From positions 62,001 to 126,000 of the forward strand of contig NZ_CAKAKO010000008.1 of assembly GCF_916700565.1 (NCBI RefSeq): DNA of 64,000 nt, written 5' to 3'. Source of the stretch: Xenophilus sp. Marseille-Q4582. GTDB lineage: Bacteria > Pseudomonadota > Gammaproteobacteria > Burkholderiales > Burkholderiaceae_C. Below are positions 53,453 to 62,116 of the stretch, piece after piece. The position numbers and the translations under genes are program-made. Positions within the stretch are counted from its first letter, which is position 1. Each line of letters begins with the position of its first letter. The notes below the pieces were generated by a model. That model made no database searches. It was not told the DNA's origin and was given only the letters and a program-made list of their open reading frames with translations.

Positions 53453-54097
53453 TCAGGCCTGTACCGGCAGGCCAATGAGGTGTTCCAGCTCGGTGTGTTC
53501 AAGCCCTTCGACCTTGTCAATGAGCCTGAGGCCAGACGGTGTGCACTCCAGCGTCGCCAGATCGGCATAGATGCGCTTGACACAGCCGATACCGGTCAGC
53601 GGATAAGTACAGGACTGAACCACCTTGCTCTGCCCCTGTTTGGTCAGCAGGTCCATCATGACCCACGTCTCCTTGGCCCCCACGGCCAGGTCCATGGCGC
53701 CACCCACGGCGGGGATGGCACCGGCTTCGCCCGTGCTCCAGTTGGCCAGGTCACCGGTGGCCGACACCTGGAAAGCACCGAGCACGCTGATGTCCAGGTG
53801 GCCGCCGCGCATCATGGCAAAGCTGTCGGCGTGGTGAAAGTACGCGCCACCGGGCAGCAGGGTCACGGGCTGTTTGCCTGCGTTGATCAGGTCGTAGTCT
53901 TCATCGCCTGCGGCAGGCGCCGGGCCCATGCCCAGGATGCCGTTCTCGCTGTGCAGCACGACCTCCATGCCTTCGGGCAGGTAGTTGGCCACCAACGTGG
54001 GCTGGCCGATGCCGAGGTTCACATAGGCACCGTCGAATATGTCCTGCGCCACGCGCTGGGCCAGTTCCTGTTTGCTGCGTTTGGTGTAGTTGCTCAT
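53453..54097 (-). CDS. pcaJ: 3-oxoadipate CoA-transferase subunit B
   Basis: A 214-residue beta subunit of the succinyl-CoA:3-oxoadipate CoA-transferase. VNLGIGQPTLVANYLPEGME and the catalytic Glu in VVLHSENGILGMGP are conserved, as is GGHLDISVLGAFQVSATGDL. It lies 14 bp after subunit A. By sequence alone it could also be an acetoacetate-type transferase, but the pathway context supports 3-oxoadipate. Confidence 0.9.
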   Translation of the reverse strand: MSNYTKRSKQELAQRVAQDIFDGAYVNLGIGQPTLVANYLPEGMEVVLHSENGILGMGPAPAAGDEDYDLINAGKQPVTLLPGGAYFHHADSFAMMRGGHLDISVLGAFQVSATGDLANWSTGEAGAIPAVGGAMDLAVGAKETWVMMDLLTKQGQSKVVQSCTYPLTGIGCVKRIYADLATLECTPSGLRLIDKVEGLEHTELEHLIGLPVQA

Positions 54098-54111
54098 GGA
54101 AAAGACTCCTC

Positions 54112-54828
54112 TCAGGCTGCTCGCTTGAAGCCACCGGCCTGTGTGGCGACACGCTCGATCTTGACGATCCTGGACACGAAGATGCCCGGGGTGACGATGG
54201 CTTCGGGGTCGAGCTGGCCAAGCTCCAGGACCTCGTGCACGGTGGCAACGGTTCGCTTGGCGGCGGTGGCCATGACGGGGCCAAAGTTGCGCGCGGCCTT
54301 GCGGTAGGTCAGGTTGCCCCAGCGGTCACCCGTCTCGGCCTTGATGAGCGCCAAGTCTCCGTGAATAGGGTACTCCAGCACGTAGTCGCGGCCGTTGATG
54401 CGCCGGGTTTCCTTTGGCGTGCCGTCCGCGTTGAGCGCGAGTTCGGTGCCAAAGCCGGTTGGTGTGAAGAATGCACCCACACCTGCGCCTGCGGCGCGAA
54501 GACGTTCGGCCAGGTTGCCCTGGGGTACAAGCTCTAGTTCAATCTTTCCGCTGCGGTACAGCTCGTCAAACACCCAGGAGTCGGTCTGGCGTGGGAACGA
54601 GCAGATGATCTTGCGCACGCGCCCTGCCTTGAGCAGCGCCGCCAGCCCGCTGTCGCCATTGCCCGCGTTGTTGTTGACCACCGTGAGCTCGCGCGCGCCT
54701 TGCTCAATCAGGCCTTCGATGAGTTCGTTGGGGATGCCCGCCGTGCCAAAGCCGCCGATCAATACGGTTGAGCCATCGGCAACCCCAGTGAGCGCCTCGG
54801 CAATGGAAGGTGAGATTTTGTTGATCAT
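54112..54828 (-). CDS. pcaI: 3-oxoadipate CoA-transferase subunit A
   Basis: A 238-residue alpha subunit partnering PcaJ. It shows DGSTVLIGGFGTAGIPNELI, VVNNNAGNGDSGLAALL and GVGAFFTPTGFGTELA, the family's CoA-binding strand. It begins 99 bp after the maleylacetate reductase stop, the largest gap in the operon. Confidence 0.9.
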   Translation of the reverse strand: MINKISPSIAEALTGVADGSTVLIGGFGTAGIPNELIEGLIEQGARELTVVNNNAGNGDSGLAALLKAGRVRKIICSFPRQTDSWVFDELYRSGKIELELVPQGNLAERLRAAGAGVGAFFTPTGFGTELALNADGTPKETRRINGRDYVLEYPIHGDLALIKAETGDRWGNLTYRKAARNFGPVMATAAKRTVATVHEVLELGQLDPEAIVTPGIFVSRIVKIERVATQAGGFKRAA

Positions 54829-54927
54829 GGGAGTCCATCTCTAGAAAAACAGGTGCACTTCCCCTTGGCGTTCGCGAACGAACACCCTGTAAGGGGGCGT
54901 GCCTAGGCCCTCGTGGGCCGAAGGCCG

Positions 54928-56004
54928 TCAGTCCGGCCGGATGCCTTCGTAAGCGCGTTGGAGCAGGTCGCGTATCTCGCCACGCTGTGCTGCTCCGAAC
55001 GGGCGAGGGTTCCAGTACGGGTTGCTCACAGCAATCTCGGCTGCCCGGTCCAGGTCAGCCTCGTTCATGCCGATGTCCTTGAGTGCTACGGGAGCCCCGT
55101 TGGTGTGGGCCAGGTCAAAAAGGCCCGCTGCGGCACTGGCTCGGCCAGTTGCGCCCAAGGCGCGTTCGATGCGCCGCATTGCCTCGGGTGCGGCCGCTGC
55201 GTTGAATGCCATCGCCTGTGGCAGCACGACGGTGTGAACCTCCGCGTGCGGAAGGTTGAAGCTGCCTCCAAGGGTGTGACACAGCTTGTGGTGCAGCGCC
55301 ATGCCCACGTTACCCAGCACCGAGCCGCAGAGCCAGGCGCCGTAAAGTGCATCGCCGCGTGCAGCCACGTCATCAGCGCGCTGGTGAATCACTGGGAGCG
55401 CCTGCGCAATGGCGCGGATACCTTCTTCGGCCATCAGATCCATCACCGGATTGCTGTCCTGGGCATACAGGCCTTCGGCTGCATGTGCAATAGCGTTCAT
55501 GCCGCTGGTCACGCTCATGGCCACCGGTAGGGTCAGGGTCAGTTCAGGGTCGTAGATGACGGTGCGCGGCAGCACGCGTGGGTCTTTACCGGTCTTCTTG
55601 AGACCCGCCTCAGTGATGCCGTAGATCGGCGTCATTTCGCTGCCTGCGTAAGTAGTGGGAATGGCCAGAATGGGCAATCCTGAATCCAGGGCAATCGCCT
55701 TGCCAAGCCCAGTGGTGGAACCGCCACCAATTGCGATGGCACAGTCGGCACCAAGTCGGCGTGCCTCGTCCCGCGCTTCCCGGGCGGTTTCGATGGGGAC
55801 ATGCATCACCGCTCGCGGGAAGATTCCTGTAGCCCGGTTGCCCAGGCGATCGGCCACCATCTGAGCCTGCGCCGCCTGTTCCGGGGTGGACAGCACCAAG
55901 GCCCGCTTGGCACCCAACAGCTCGATCTCTCGCTCCAGGTGAGCCAGCGAACCTGGGCCGAACACCACACGCGAGGGTTGGCCGTTGTAAACAAAATCTT
56001 TCAT
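54928..56004 (-). CDS. Maleylacetate reductase
   Basis: A 358-residue iron-containing-alcohol-dehydrogenase-family enzyme that reduces maleylacetate to 3-oxoadipate with NAD(P)H. The nucleotide site GGGSTTGLGKAIAL, LAIPTTYAGSEMTPIYGIT and metal-region HHKLCHTLGGSFNLPHAEVH (His ligands) are characteristic of maleylacetate reductases. ATG 56004 (MKDFVYNGQPSRVVFGPG) overlaps the preceding Dabb gene by 4 bp. Functionally it follows ring cleavage by the dioxygenase encoded upstream. Confidence 0.92.
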   Translation of the reverse strand: MKDFVYNGQPSRVVFGPGSLAHLEREIELLGAKRALVLSTPEQAAQAQMVADRLGNRATGIFPRAVMHVPIETAREARDEARRLGADCAIAIGGGSTTGLGKAIALDSGLPILAIPTTYAGSEMTPIYGITEAGLKKTGKDPRVLPRTVIYDPELTLTLPVAMSVTSGMNAIAHAAEGLYAQDSNPVMDLMAEEGIRAIAQALPVIHQRADDVAARGDALYGAWLCGSVLGNVGMALHHKLCHTLGGSFNLPHAEVHTVVLPQAMAFNAAAAPEAMRRIERALGATGRASAAAGLFDLAHTNGAPVALKDIGMNEADLDRAAEIAVSNPYWNPRPFGAAQRGEIRDLLQRAYEGIRPD

Positions 56005-56333
56005 GTCAATTCCTTTGCGCGCACATCGGATGGGACCACGGCGTAGTCCACTTGGTGGCGGGCGATGCGCATGTCGCCAATTTCTGCTTTTACCCTGAGA
56101 TGTTCTGGATGGATGGCGTAGTCGTCGAGAGCGGATTGCGACTCGAACTCGCTGTAGAGAACTACATCGCAGGCGTAGTCCACGCCGCTGCTGTCCACGC
56201 CAATCTCCAAGTGCAGCAGTCCTGGGATGCGGCCCCGCAGGCTGAGGAAGCTCTGCGTCAGTCGTTCGACGTTGCGTTGTTTGGATAGGGGCGTGTCGCC
56301 TGCCAGCTTCCACATGACGATGTGCCTGATCAC
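56001..56333 (-). CDS. Dabb (stress-responsive alpha/beta-barrel) domain protein
   Basis: A 110-residue dimeric alpha/beta-barrel-type protein: VIRHIVMWKLAGDTPLSKQR, LHLEIGVDSSGVDYACDVVL and YSEFESQSALDDYAIHPEHL. GTG 56333 is chosen because it places the family's first strand at the N-terminus. The stop overlaps the reductase start (ATGA). Dabb proteins in catabolic operons may act as small isomerases, cyclases or chaperone-like factors; a role here is unproven. Confidence 0.82.
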   Translation of the reverse strand: MIRHIVMWKLAGDTPLSKQRNVERLTQSFLSLRGRIPGLLHLEIGVDSSGVDYACDVVLYSEFESQSALDDYAIHPEHLRVKAEIGDMRIARHQVDYAVVPSDVRAKELT

Positions 56334-56343
56334 ATTTCTTCCT

Positions 56344-56643
56344 TCATGTGGGAAATCCCGCCTTTTGGGGCCACAGGTTGACAAAGGCATGTACCGATGT
56401 GCTTGCAAAGATGCCCGCTTTCAGAAAAGGCTCTTGTGCCAACCAGTCTTGAGCTGTCTGTCGATCGGGGAAGTCAATCACCAGCAAACTGCCCAGCATG
56501 GTGCTGCCGTCATCTGTTACCAGCGGCCCTGCAAAGGCAATGTGTTCTTGCACTTTAGCCAAGTAGGTTTTGTGGACCGGGCGAATTTGCTGACGCAACT
56601 CGGCGGTCCCAGGCTTGTCCATCAGTGTGAAGGCATACAACAT
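56344..56643 (-). CDS. YciI-family protein
   Basis: A 99-residue ferredoxin-like protein (MLYAFTLMDKPGTAELRQQI; HIAFAGPLVTDDGSTMLGSL then LVIDFPDRQTAQDWLAQEPF). The conserved His/Asp pair of YciI proteins appears as RPVHKTYL and VIDFPD. Relatives include chloromuconolactone-dehalogenase-like and muconolactone-isomerase-like folds. It lies 4 bp after the dioxygenase gene and 10 bp before the Dabb gene, so it belongs to the operon. Confidence 0.85.
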   Translation of the reverse strand: MLYAFTLMDKPGTAELRQQIRPVHKTYLAKVQEHIAFAGPLVTDDGSTMLGSLLVIDFPDRQTAQDWLAQEPFLKAGIFASTSVHAFVNLWPQKAGFPT

Positions 56644-56647
56644 GGTG

Positions 56648-57484
56648 TCACCGGGTTCTCGTCGGGTTCAACACGAAGTCGTACTCCATTAGGTAGCTTC
56701 CATCCGTCTGCTGTACCCAGTCGCACACCAGCGACTGGCGAACGCCAAACACCGCATCGGAGTCGAGGTAGTCGCTGTGGTCGCGAAAGACATGAGTGAT
56801 CAGCGTTTCGTAGCCGGGTGCTTTCACCATGAAGTGCAGATGCGCAGGGCGCCAGGGGTGGCGTCCCGTAGCTTCCAACATCTGACCCACAGGTCCGTCG
56901 TGGGGAATTGCGTACGGGACCGCCACGATGGAACGGAAGTGGTATTTGCCCTCTGCATCCGCTGTCACGATGCCGCGCGCCTGTGCATGACCAAGATCCG
57001 CGTGCTGTACGTCATACAGTCCGTCATCATCCGACTGCCAGACGTCCATGACGGCGCCGGGGATGGGCTGGCCGTCGATCCCTTTCACCGTGCCACGCAC
57101 CGTGCAGGGCGTACCTTTGGCGCCGTTGGCAATGTCGTCCCCCAGCTCGTAGTGGGGGGCGCCCTCCACATGGAAGGGGCCAAACACAGTGGCTTCGGTA
57201 CAACCCGCAGGCTTGTCGTTGTTCATCGCGACGGTCAGCATTGACAAGCCGAGAACGTCTGACAGCAGTATGAACTCCTGGCGTTTGTCGTCTGTGATAT
57301 GGCCACACCTTGTCAGGAAGTCAATGCCCTGGAACCATTCTTCCTCGGTCAGCTTCACGTCCCGGGCAAAGGCGTGCAGGTGCTGGACCAGGCTCGTCAT
57401 GATTTCTTTGAGCCGAGCGTCAGGCGTTTTGGCGAAGCTGGCAATGACTGCCTGTGTGATGTTGTCTTGGTTGAGGTTGCGCAT
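56648..57484 (-). CDS. Hydroxyquinol 1,2-dioxygenase
   Basis: A 278-residue intradiol ring-cleaving dioxygenase converting benzene-1,2,4-triol to maleylacetate. The N-terminal dimerisation helices (residues 1-95: LKEIMTSLVQHLHAFARDVK) are of the catechol-dioxygenase type. Fe(III) ligands are visible: Tyr in DDDGLYDVQH, Tyr in EGKYHFRSI, and two His in RHPWRPAHLHFMV. The hydroxyquinol-specific family is suggested by ATVFGPFHVEGAPHYELG and by the maleylacetate reductase in the operon. ATG 57484 is chosen over a longer open frame. Chlorocatechol dioxygenase is the alternative. Confidence 0.88.
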   Translation of the reverse strand: MRNLNQDNITQAVIASFAKTPDARLKEIMTSLVQHLHAFARDVKLTEEEWFQGIDFLTRCGHITDDKRQEFILLSDVLGLSMLTVAMNNDKPAGCTEATVFGPFHVEGAPHYELGDDIANGAKGTPCTVRGTVKGIDGQPIPGAVMDVWQSDDDGLYDVQHADLGHAQARGIVTADAEGKYHFRSIVAVPYAIPHDGPVGQMLEATGRHPWRPAHLHFMVKAPGYETLITHVFRDHSDYLDSDAVFGVRQSLVCDWVQQTDGSYLMEYDFVLNPTRTR

Positions 57485-57506
57485 GGCTTGTTTGCAGTTG
57501 GCAGTG

Positions 57507-57535
57507 TTGAGTTGCGATGACCTGAACTCTATAAT
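57507..57535 (+). promoter_or_regulatory. Promoter of the LysR gene in the divergent control region
   Basis: TTGAGT (57507-57512), 17-bp spacer, TATAAT (57530-57535), 57 bp before the regulator's ATG. It lies in the 108-bp space shared with the divergent dioxygenase operon, so the regulator could control both directions from this region. Confidence 0.6.
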
Positions 57536-57592
57536 TTCAAAAAGATTTCTCAAATATCAAAATGGGAAATTACTTTTCCGAAAGATGGAAAA

Positions 57593-58513
57593 ATGGATCG
57601 GTTCACAGAAATGGCGCTCTTTGTGGAGGTTGCCGATCGAGGCAGTCTCGGTGCGGCTGCAGAGGCCTTGGGACTGTCCAATCCAGCGGCCACTCGTTAC
57701 TTGGCTTCGCTGGAAGAGCGCCTGCAGGTCCGTCTAGTCGAGCGCAACACGCGTCGGCTCTACCTGACCAGTGAGGGGCAGGATTTCTTGGAGCGGGCTC
57801 GTCACGTCCTAACTGAGTTGCGCGACGCAGAGGCGGCAATACATCAAACCACGCTGAACCCGTCGGGGGTGTTACGTGTGAGTGCTTCGCTGTCGTTCGC
57901 CATGCAACTCATCGCCCCGCGATTGCCGAAGTACCATCAGCGGTATTCACAAGTAAGAGTGCATGTTGAAACTGCGAACCGCTACTTGGACATCATTGAC
58001 AACGGTATTGACGTAGCCATACGGACGCGTGAGTATGAGCCTGACAGCACCATAACCATTAGGCGTCTAGCTTCGACGCGCCGCATATTGGCGGCGTCTC
58101 CCGCTTATCTGGCCCAAAGGGGGCGTCCACAGTTCCCATCAGACCTGACTGACCACAATGTTCTTGTCTACTTGCACGCCAACCACCCCAACGAACTGAA
58201 GTTCAGTCGTGGAGGCGAAAGTCAGACGGTGAATGTCCAGGGGGTGTTGGAGTCCAACGACGGGCAGGTATTGCGTGCTGCTGCACTTAGTGGCTTGGGT
58301 ATCCTCGTGCAACCTAGTTATATCGTCTATGAGGATATCGTCGCCGGACGCCTCGTACCCGTACTCGGTGACTGGGATCTGCCACGTTTGCAAATCAACA
58401 TCGCATATCCCAGCCGAAAGCACCTGTCAGCGAAAGTCCGATCCTTCATTGACTTCATGGTGGATGAGTTCGCGACCCACGAGTACGAAAGAAAGTGGAC
58501 TGGTCTTATGTGA
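57593..58513 (+). CDS. LysR-family regulator of the hydroxyquinol operon
   Basis: A 306-residue regulator. Winged helix-turn-helix at residues 3-62 (FTEMALFVEVADRGSLGAAA; LSNPAATRYLASLEERLQVR), then an effector domain with VRVHVETANRYLDIIDNGID and VAIRTREYE. This DVAIR type of LysR domain is close to many DsdC/AphB-like regulators. It is divergent from the dioxygenase operon with a 108-bp shared region, the standard arrangement for activation by a pathway metabolite. Confidence 0.9.
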   Translation: MDRFTEMALFVEVADRGSLGAAAEALGLSNPAATRYLASLEERLQVRLVERNTRRLYLTSEGQDFLERARHVLTELRDAEAAIHQTTLNPSGVLRVSASLSFAMQLIAPRLPKYHQRYSQVRVHVETANRYLDIIDNGIDVAIRTREYEPDSTITIRRLASTRRILAASPAYLAQRGRPQFPSDLTDHNVLVYLHANHPNELKFSRGGESQTVNVQGVLESNDGQVLRAAALSGLGILVQPSYIVYEDIVAGRLVPVLGDWDLPRLQINIAYPSRKHLSAKVRSFIDFMVDEFATHEYERKWTGLM

Positions 58514-58728
58514 TTCGATGTATTCCCAGGGCAAGGGACAGAACCTGCTGGCCATCTTCATCGGAGGCCCCTCGCCAGGCGACGATCTGATCAGGGCGTA
58601 TCAATACCAGTGGTGATTCGTATGTTGATTCATTTCCAAAGCTGGGCCATTTCGGGACGCATTCACGTTGAAATTTGAGCCACGTTGCCGCTCTATCCTG
58701 CTGAATTTTTCAGCACGGGGGAGCAGGA

Positions 58729-60264
58729 GTGATCAACGTGAGCACATTGAGCAAGTTACGCCGCCTCGTGCTGAGGCAGGACGTGTCGGTGCGCGAGGCC
58801 AGCCGGCGCCTGGGCATCTCGCGCAACACAGCCACCAAGTGGCTCAAAGACGGGCAGATGGCCGAACCCCGATACCCGCAGCGGGTGTCGGGCCCCAGCA
58901 TCCTGGATCCGTACAAGGAGCAGTTGAGCCAATGGCTCAAGGCCGATAGCCATCGCAGCAAACGCGATCGACGCGGGATCAAGGCCATGTTTGAGGCGCT
59001 GCGCGCGCAGGGCTACAGCGGCAGCCGAGGGCCGGTCTACGCCTTTGCCCAGCGCTGGCAGCAAGAGCAAGGCAACGCTGCGCGTGGTGCGGGGTTCGTG
59101 CCGCTGAGCTTCGAGTTGGGCGAGGCGTTCCAGTTCGACTGGAGCTGCGAGTACCTGTTCATCGGCGGGCTGCGCCGCCGCCTGGAAGTGGCACACACCA
59201 AGCTGGCGGCCAGTCGCGCCTTCTGCCTGGTGGCGTACTACAGCCAAGCGCACGAGATGCTGTTCGATGCGCACGCACGGGCGTTCGCCCTCTTCGGTGG
59301 CGTGCCCCGGCGGGGCATCTACGACAACATGAAGACCGCTGTGGACAAGGTCGGCCATGGCAAACAGCGCAGCGTCAATGCACGCTTCGAGGCGATGACC
59401 GGGCACTACCTGTTCGAGCCGGAGTTCTGCAACCGGGCCGCCGGCTGGGAGAAGGGGGTCGTGGAGAAGAACGTTCAGGATCGGCGCAAGGACATCTGGC
59501 GTGAGGCCAGCGAGCGGCGCTGGGGGACGCTTGGTGAACTCAACGACTGGTTGCAGCAGGCCTGCGTGAAGGCCTGGGCTGAGATGAGTCACCCGGAATG
59601 GACTCAGCTCACGGTGGCCGATGTCTGGCAGGACGAACGTGCTCGTCTCATGCCCAACCCCCGTGCGTTTGATGGCTACGTGGAGCAGCCGGTACGGGTC
59701 TCTGCGACCGCACTGATCCACTTCCAGCGCAACCGCTACAGCGTGCCGTGTGAATGGATTCATGCGGTGGTCAGTCTGCGGGCCTACGCGGATGGCCTGC
59801 TGGTGGTCGGGCCCGATGGGCGACAGGTGCGCCTGGCGCGCAGCTTCGAACGTGATCAGACGCTCTACGACTGGATGCATTACATCGCGCTCATCGAGCG
59901 AAAGCCCGGCGCGCTGCGCAACGGCGCGCCCTTCAAGACCATGCCCGAGCCACTGCAGGAAATGCAGCGCCAGTTGCTGCGCCACAGCGGTGGCGACAGG
60001 GTGATGGCGCAGGTGCTCATGGGGGTGAGCCTGCATGGACTGGAGGCCGTGGTGGTGGCGGTAGAGCTGGCGCTGCAGTCCGGGCGGGTGAGTGCCGAGC
60101 ACGTGCTCAACGTGCTCTCGCGTCTGAAGGAGCAGCGCGTGCCCGAGCCACCGGTGGCCACGATGCTCAAGCTCAACACGCCGCCACTGGCCAACCTGCA
60201 GCGCTACGACGCACTGCGCAACGTCCAGCCTCATGAGGCATCACCGGAGTCCGACCATGCATGA
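58729..60264 (+). CDS. istA: IS21-family transposase IstA (copy 4)
   Basis: A full-length 511-residue transposase, same as copy 2, with the N-terminal HTH and DDE core. GTG start with GGAG upstream. Overlaps istB by 8 bp. Confidence 0.95.
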   Translation: MINVSTLSKLRRLVLRQDVSVREASRRLGISRNTATKWLKDGQMAEPRYPQRVSGPSILDPYKEQLSQWLKADSHRSKRDRRGIKAMFEALRAQGYSGSRGPVYAFAQRWQQEQGNAARGAGFVPLSFELGEAFQFDWSCEYLFIGGLRRRLEVAHTKLAASRAFCLVAYYSQAHEMLFDAHARAFALFGGVPRRGIYDNMKTAVDKVGHGKQRSVNARFEAMTGHYLFEPEFCNRAAGWEKGVVEKNVQDRRKDIWREASERRWGTLGELNDWLQQACVKAWAEMSHPEWTQLTVADVWQDERARLMPNPRAFDGYVEQPVRVSATALIHFQRNRYSVPCEWIHAVVSLRAYADGLLVVGPDGRQVRLARSFERDQTLYDWMHYIALIERKPGALRNGAPFKTMPEPLQEMQRQLLRHSGGDRVMAQVLMGVSLHGLEAVVVAVELALQSGRVSAEHVLNVLSRLKEQRVPEPPVATMLKLNTPPLANLQRYDALRNVQPHEASPESDHA

Positions 60265-61072
60265 CGTCATTGATGCCCTCAAAGCGCTGGGCCTGCACGG
60301 CATGGCCAGTGCCTGGCCGGAGGTACTGGGCACCGCCCGCATGAAGTCGCTGGATCATGAGGCCGTGCTGCACCAGCTCATCAAGGCCGAGACCGCTCAG
60401 CGTGAGGTGCGTTCCATGGCTTACCAGATGCGCGTGGCGCGCTTCCCTTCGCACCGTGACCTCGCCGGCTTTGACTTCGCCCACGCGCAGCTCGACGAAG
60501 CACTGGTGCGCCAGTTGCACACCCTTCGCTTCGTGGAGTCGGCGCACAACGTGGTGCTGGTTGGTGGCCCCGGCACGGGTAAAACCCACCTGGCCACGAG
60601 CCTGGGGATCGAGGCCATTCGCATGCATGGCAAGCGGGTGCGCTTCTTCTCAACGGTGGAGCTGGTCAACGCCCTGGAGCTGGAGAAGGCGCAGAACAAG
60701 GCCGGGCAAATGGCGCACCGCCTGATGTACGTCGATCTGGTGATCCTGGATGAACTGGGCTACCTGCCATTCACGCAGTCGGGCGGCGCGATGCTGTTCC
60801 ACCTGCTCTCCAAACTCTATGAGCGAACGAGCGTGGTGATCACCACCAACCTCACCTTCTCGGAGTGGAGCAGCGTCTTTGGAGACGCCAAGATGACCAC
60901 GGCCTTGCTTGACCGGCTCACGCACCATTGCCACATCGTCGAGACGGGCAACGAGAGCTGGCGATTCAAGCACTCCAGTGCCGCTGGCGCGGCTCCCCCA
61001 AAGCAACGCCCAAAGAGCCAGAAAGGAGATCGAAAAACAGCAGACCCGATAGACTTATCCACAACCGAATAG
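60257..61072 (+). CDS. istB: IS21 helper ATPase IstB (copy 4)
   Basis: A 271-residue ATPase with Walker [12 protein letters not shown] and Walker [13 protein letters not shown]. It shares the [15 protein letters not shown] version with copy 3 against copy 2. Confidence 0.95.
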   Translation: MHDVIDALKALGLHGMASAWPEVLGTARMKSLDHEAVLHQLIKAETAQREVRSMAYQMRVARFPSHRDLAGFDFAHAQLDEALVRQLHTLRFVESAHNVVLVGGPGTGKTHLATSLGIEAIRMHGKRVRFFSTVELVNALELEKAQNKAGQMAHRLMYVDLVILDELGYLPFTQSGGAMLFHLLSKLYERTSVVITTNLTFSEWSSVFGDAKMTTALLDRLTHHCHIVETGNESWRFKHSSAAGAAPPKQRPKSQKGDRKTADPIDLSTTE

Positions 61073-61146
61073 TCAAAGAATCCATCAACCCAGTGGCTCA
61101 ATATTCAACGTGATCACTGGCTCAGTTGTGCTGATGAATCAACAAT

Positions 61147-61179
61147 AGGTCGAGAGTTCGAGCCTCTTATCCCGCTCCA
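61147..61179 (+). tRNA. tRNA-Gly 3' fragment cut by IS21
   Basis: After the IS21 end comes a variable-loop end AGGTC, T-arm GAGAG-TTCGAGC-CTCTT, acceptor strand ATCCCGC, U73 and CCA (61177-61179). An acceptor ending CCCGC with U73 is characteristic of tRNA-Gly. The D-arm, anticodon arm and 5' acceptor strand are absent, so it is not functional. Confidence 0.8.
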
Positions 61180-61187
61180 ACACCGTC

Positions 61188-61215
61188 AAAAAAGGAAGCC
61201 TCGGCTTCCTTTTTT
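61188..61215 (+). terminator. Rho-independent terminator after tRNA-Gly
   Basis: A 13-bp stem (AAAAAAGGAAGCC with GGCTTCCTTTTTT) with a two-base loop and a T-run, 9 bp after the tRNA CCA. It also lies 67 bp beyond the stop of the convergent cobA-type gene. Confidence 0.9.
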
Positions 61216-61281
61216 GCTTTCTGCGTCTTATTGGCTCTCCCAGGAGGGCCCCACCAAATCCTCTCGAAGGGTTGGTTGCCT

Positions 61282-62073
61282 TCAGGCGGCTTGAAGGTTG
61301 GTCGTTTCGGATGTGGCTTGCATCTGGGCCAGTCCGCGCAGTACGTCACCCACGATGATCACTGAAGGGCTTCCAAGCTGTTGCTCGTGCAGGGTTTGCT
61401 GCAATTGCCCCAGGGTGGTGACGGCATGGCGCTGTTGCGGCAAGGTGGCACGCTGCACGATGGCCAGCGGCGTGTGGGCAGGCAACCCTTCCAACAGGCC
61501 CGATTCGATCTGTTCGGCGCTGGACACACCCATGTAGATGACGAGCGTCAGCCGGGCCTGATGCGCGCAGCGCGCCAGTACGGCCCAGTCGGTGCCGCTG
61601 TCGCCGGGCTTCGCGTGCCCCGTGACGAAGACCACGCCGTGCGCGTGCTCACGGTGGGTGAGTGGCACGTTCAGGGAAGTCACTGCGGCCAGACCAGAGG
61701 TGATGCCGTTGACCACGCGGACCTGTACGCCTTCGGCTTCCAGATGTTCCACTTCCTCGCCGCCCCGCCCAAAAATGAAGGGGTCACCCCCCTTAAGGCG
61801 CACGACGGTCTCGCCAGCCAGCGCCGACTGGATCATCAGCTTTTCGATGAACGCCTGGGGGGTAGATTTGCAGCCGCCGCGTTTGCCGACGTGCACGATG
61901 CGGGCGTCGGGCCGGGCGTGGGCCAGCACTTCGTCGTTGACCAGATCGTCCACCAGCAGCACGGTGGCCGAGGCGATAGCCTTGACCGCTTTGAGCGTGA
62001 GCAAGTCTGGGGCGCCAGGGCCTGCACCCACCAGTGTGACGGTGGGGCGTTGCGGTTGGGAGGGTGTGGGCAT
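61282..62073 (-). CDS. cobA: Uroporphyrinogen-III C-methyltransferase
   Basis: A 263-residue SAM-dependent methyltransferase making precorrin-2 for siroheme. Signatures: VTLVGAGPGAPDLLTLKAVK, VVRLKGGDPFIFGRGGEEVE, GITSGLAAVTSLNVPLTHRE and FVTGHAKPG. Siroheme is the cofactor of assimilatory nitrite reductase, which agrees with nasA two genes upstream. ATG 62073 (MPTPSQPQRPTVTLVGAG) is chosen; a start at 62142 would add a low-complexity leader. Confidence 0.92.
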   Translation of the reverse strand: MPTPSQPQRPTVTLVGAGPGAPDLLTLKAVKAIASATVLLVDDLVNDEVLAHARPDARIVHVGKRGGCKSTPQAFIEKLMIQSALAGETVVRLKGGDPFIFGRGGEEVEHLEAEGVQVRVVNGITSGLAAVTSLNVPLTHREHAHGVVFVTGHAKPGDSGTDWAVLARCAHQARLTLVIYMGVSSAEQIESGLLEGLPAHTPLAIVQRATLPQQRHAVTTLGQLQQTLHEQQLGSPSVIIVGDVLRGLAQMQATSETTNLQAA

Positions 62074-62116
62074 GGTCGGCTCCAGGGGGCGGCAATGGTG
62101 GGCTGCAATAGGGGCT

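Larger units (their letters stand above)
58623..61144 (+). mobile_element. IS21-family element, copy 4 (complete)
   Basis: 2522 bp, same ends as copy 2. The right end directly adjoins the 3' part of a tRNA-Gly gene; the left flank (..GTGATTCGTA) is unrelated to a tRNA 5' half. No duplication is seen across the element, so the two sides come from different places. Confidence 0.95.
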
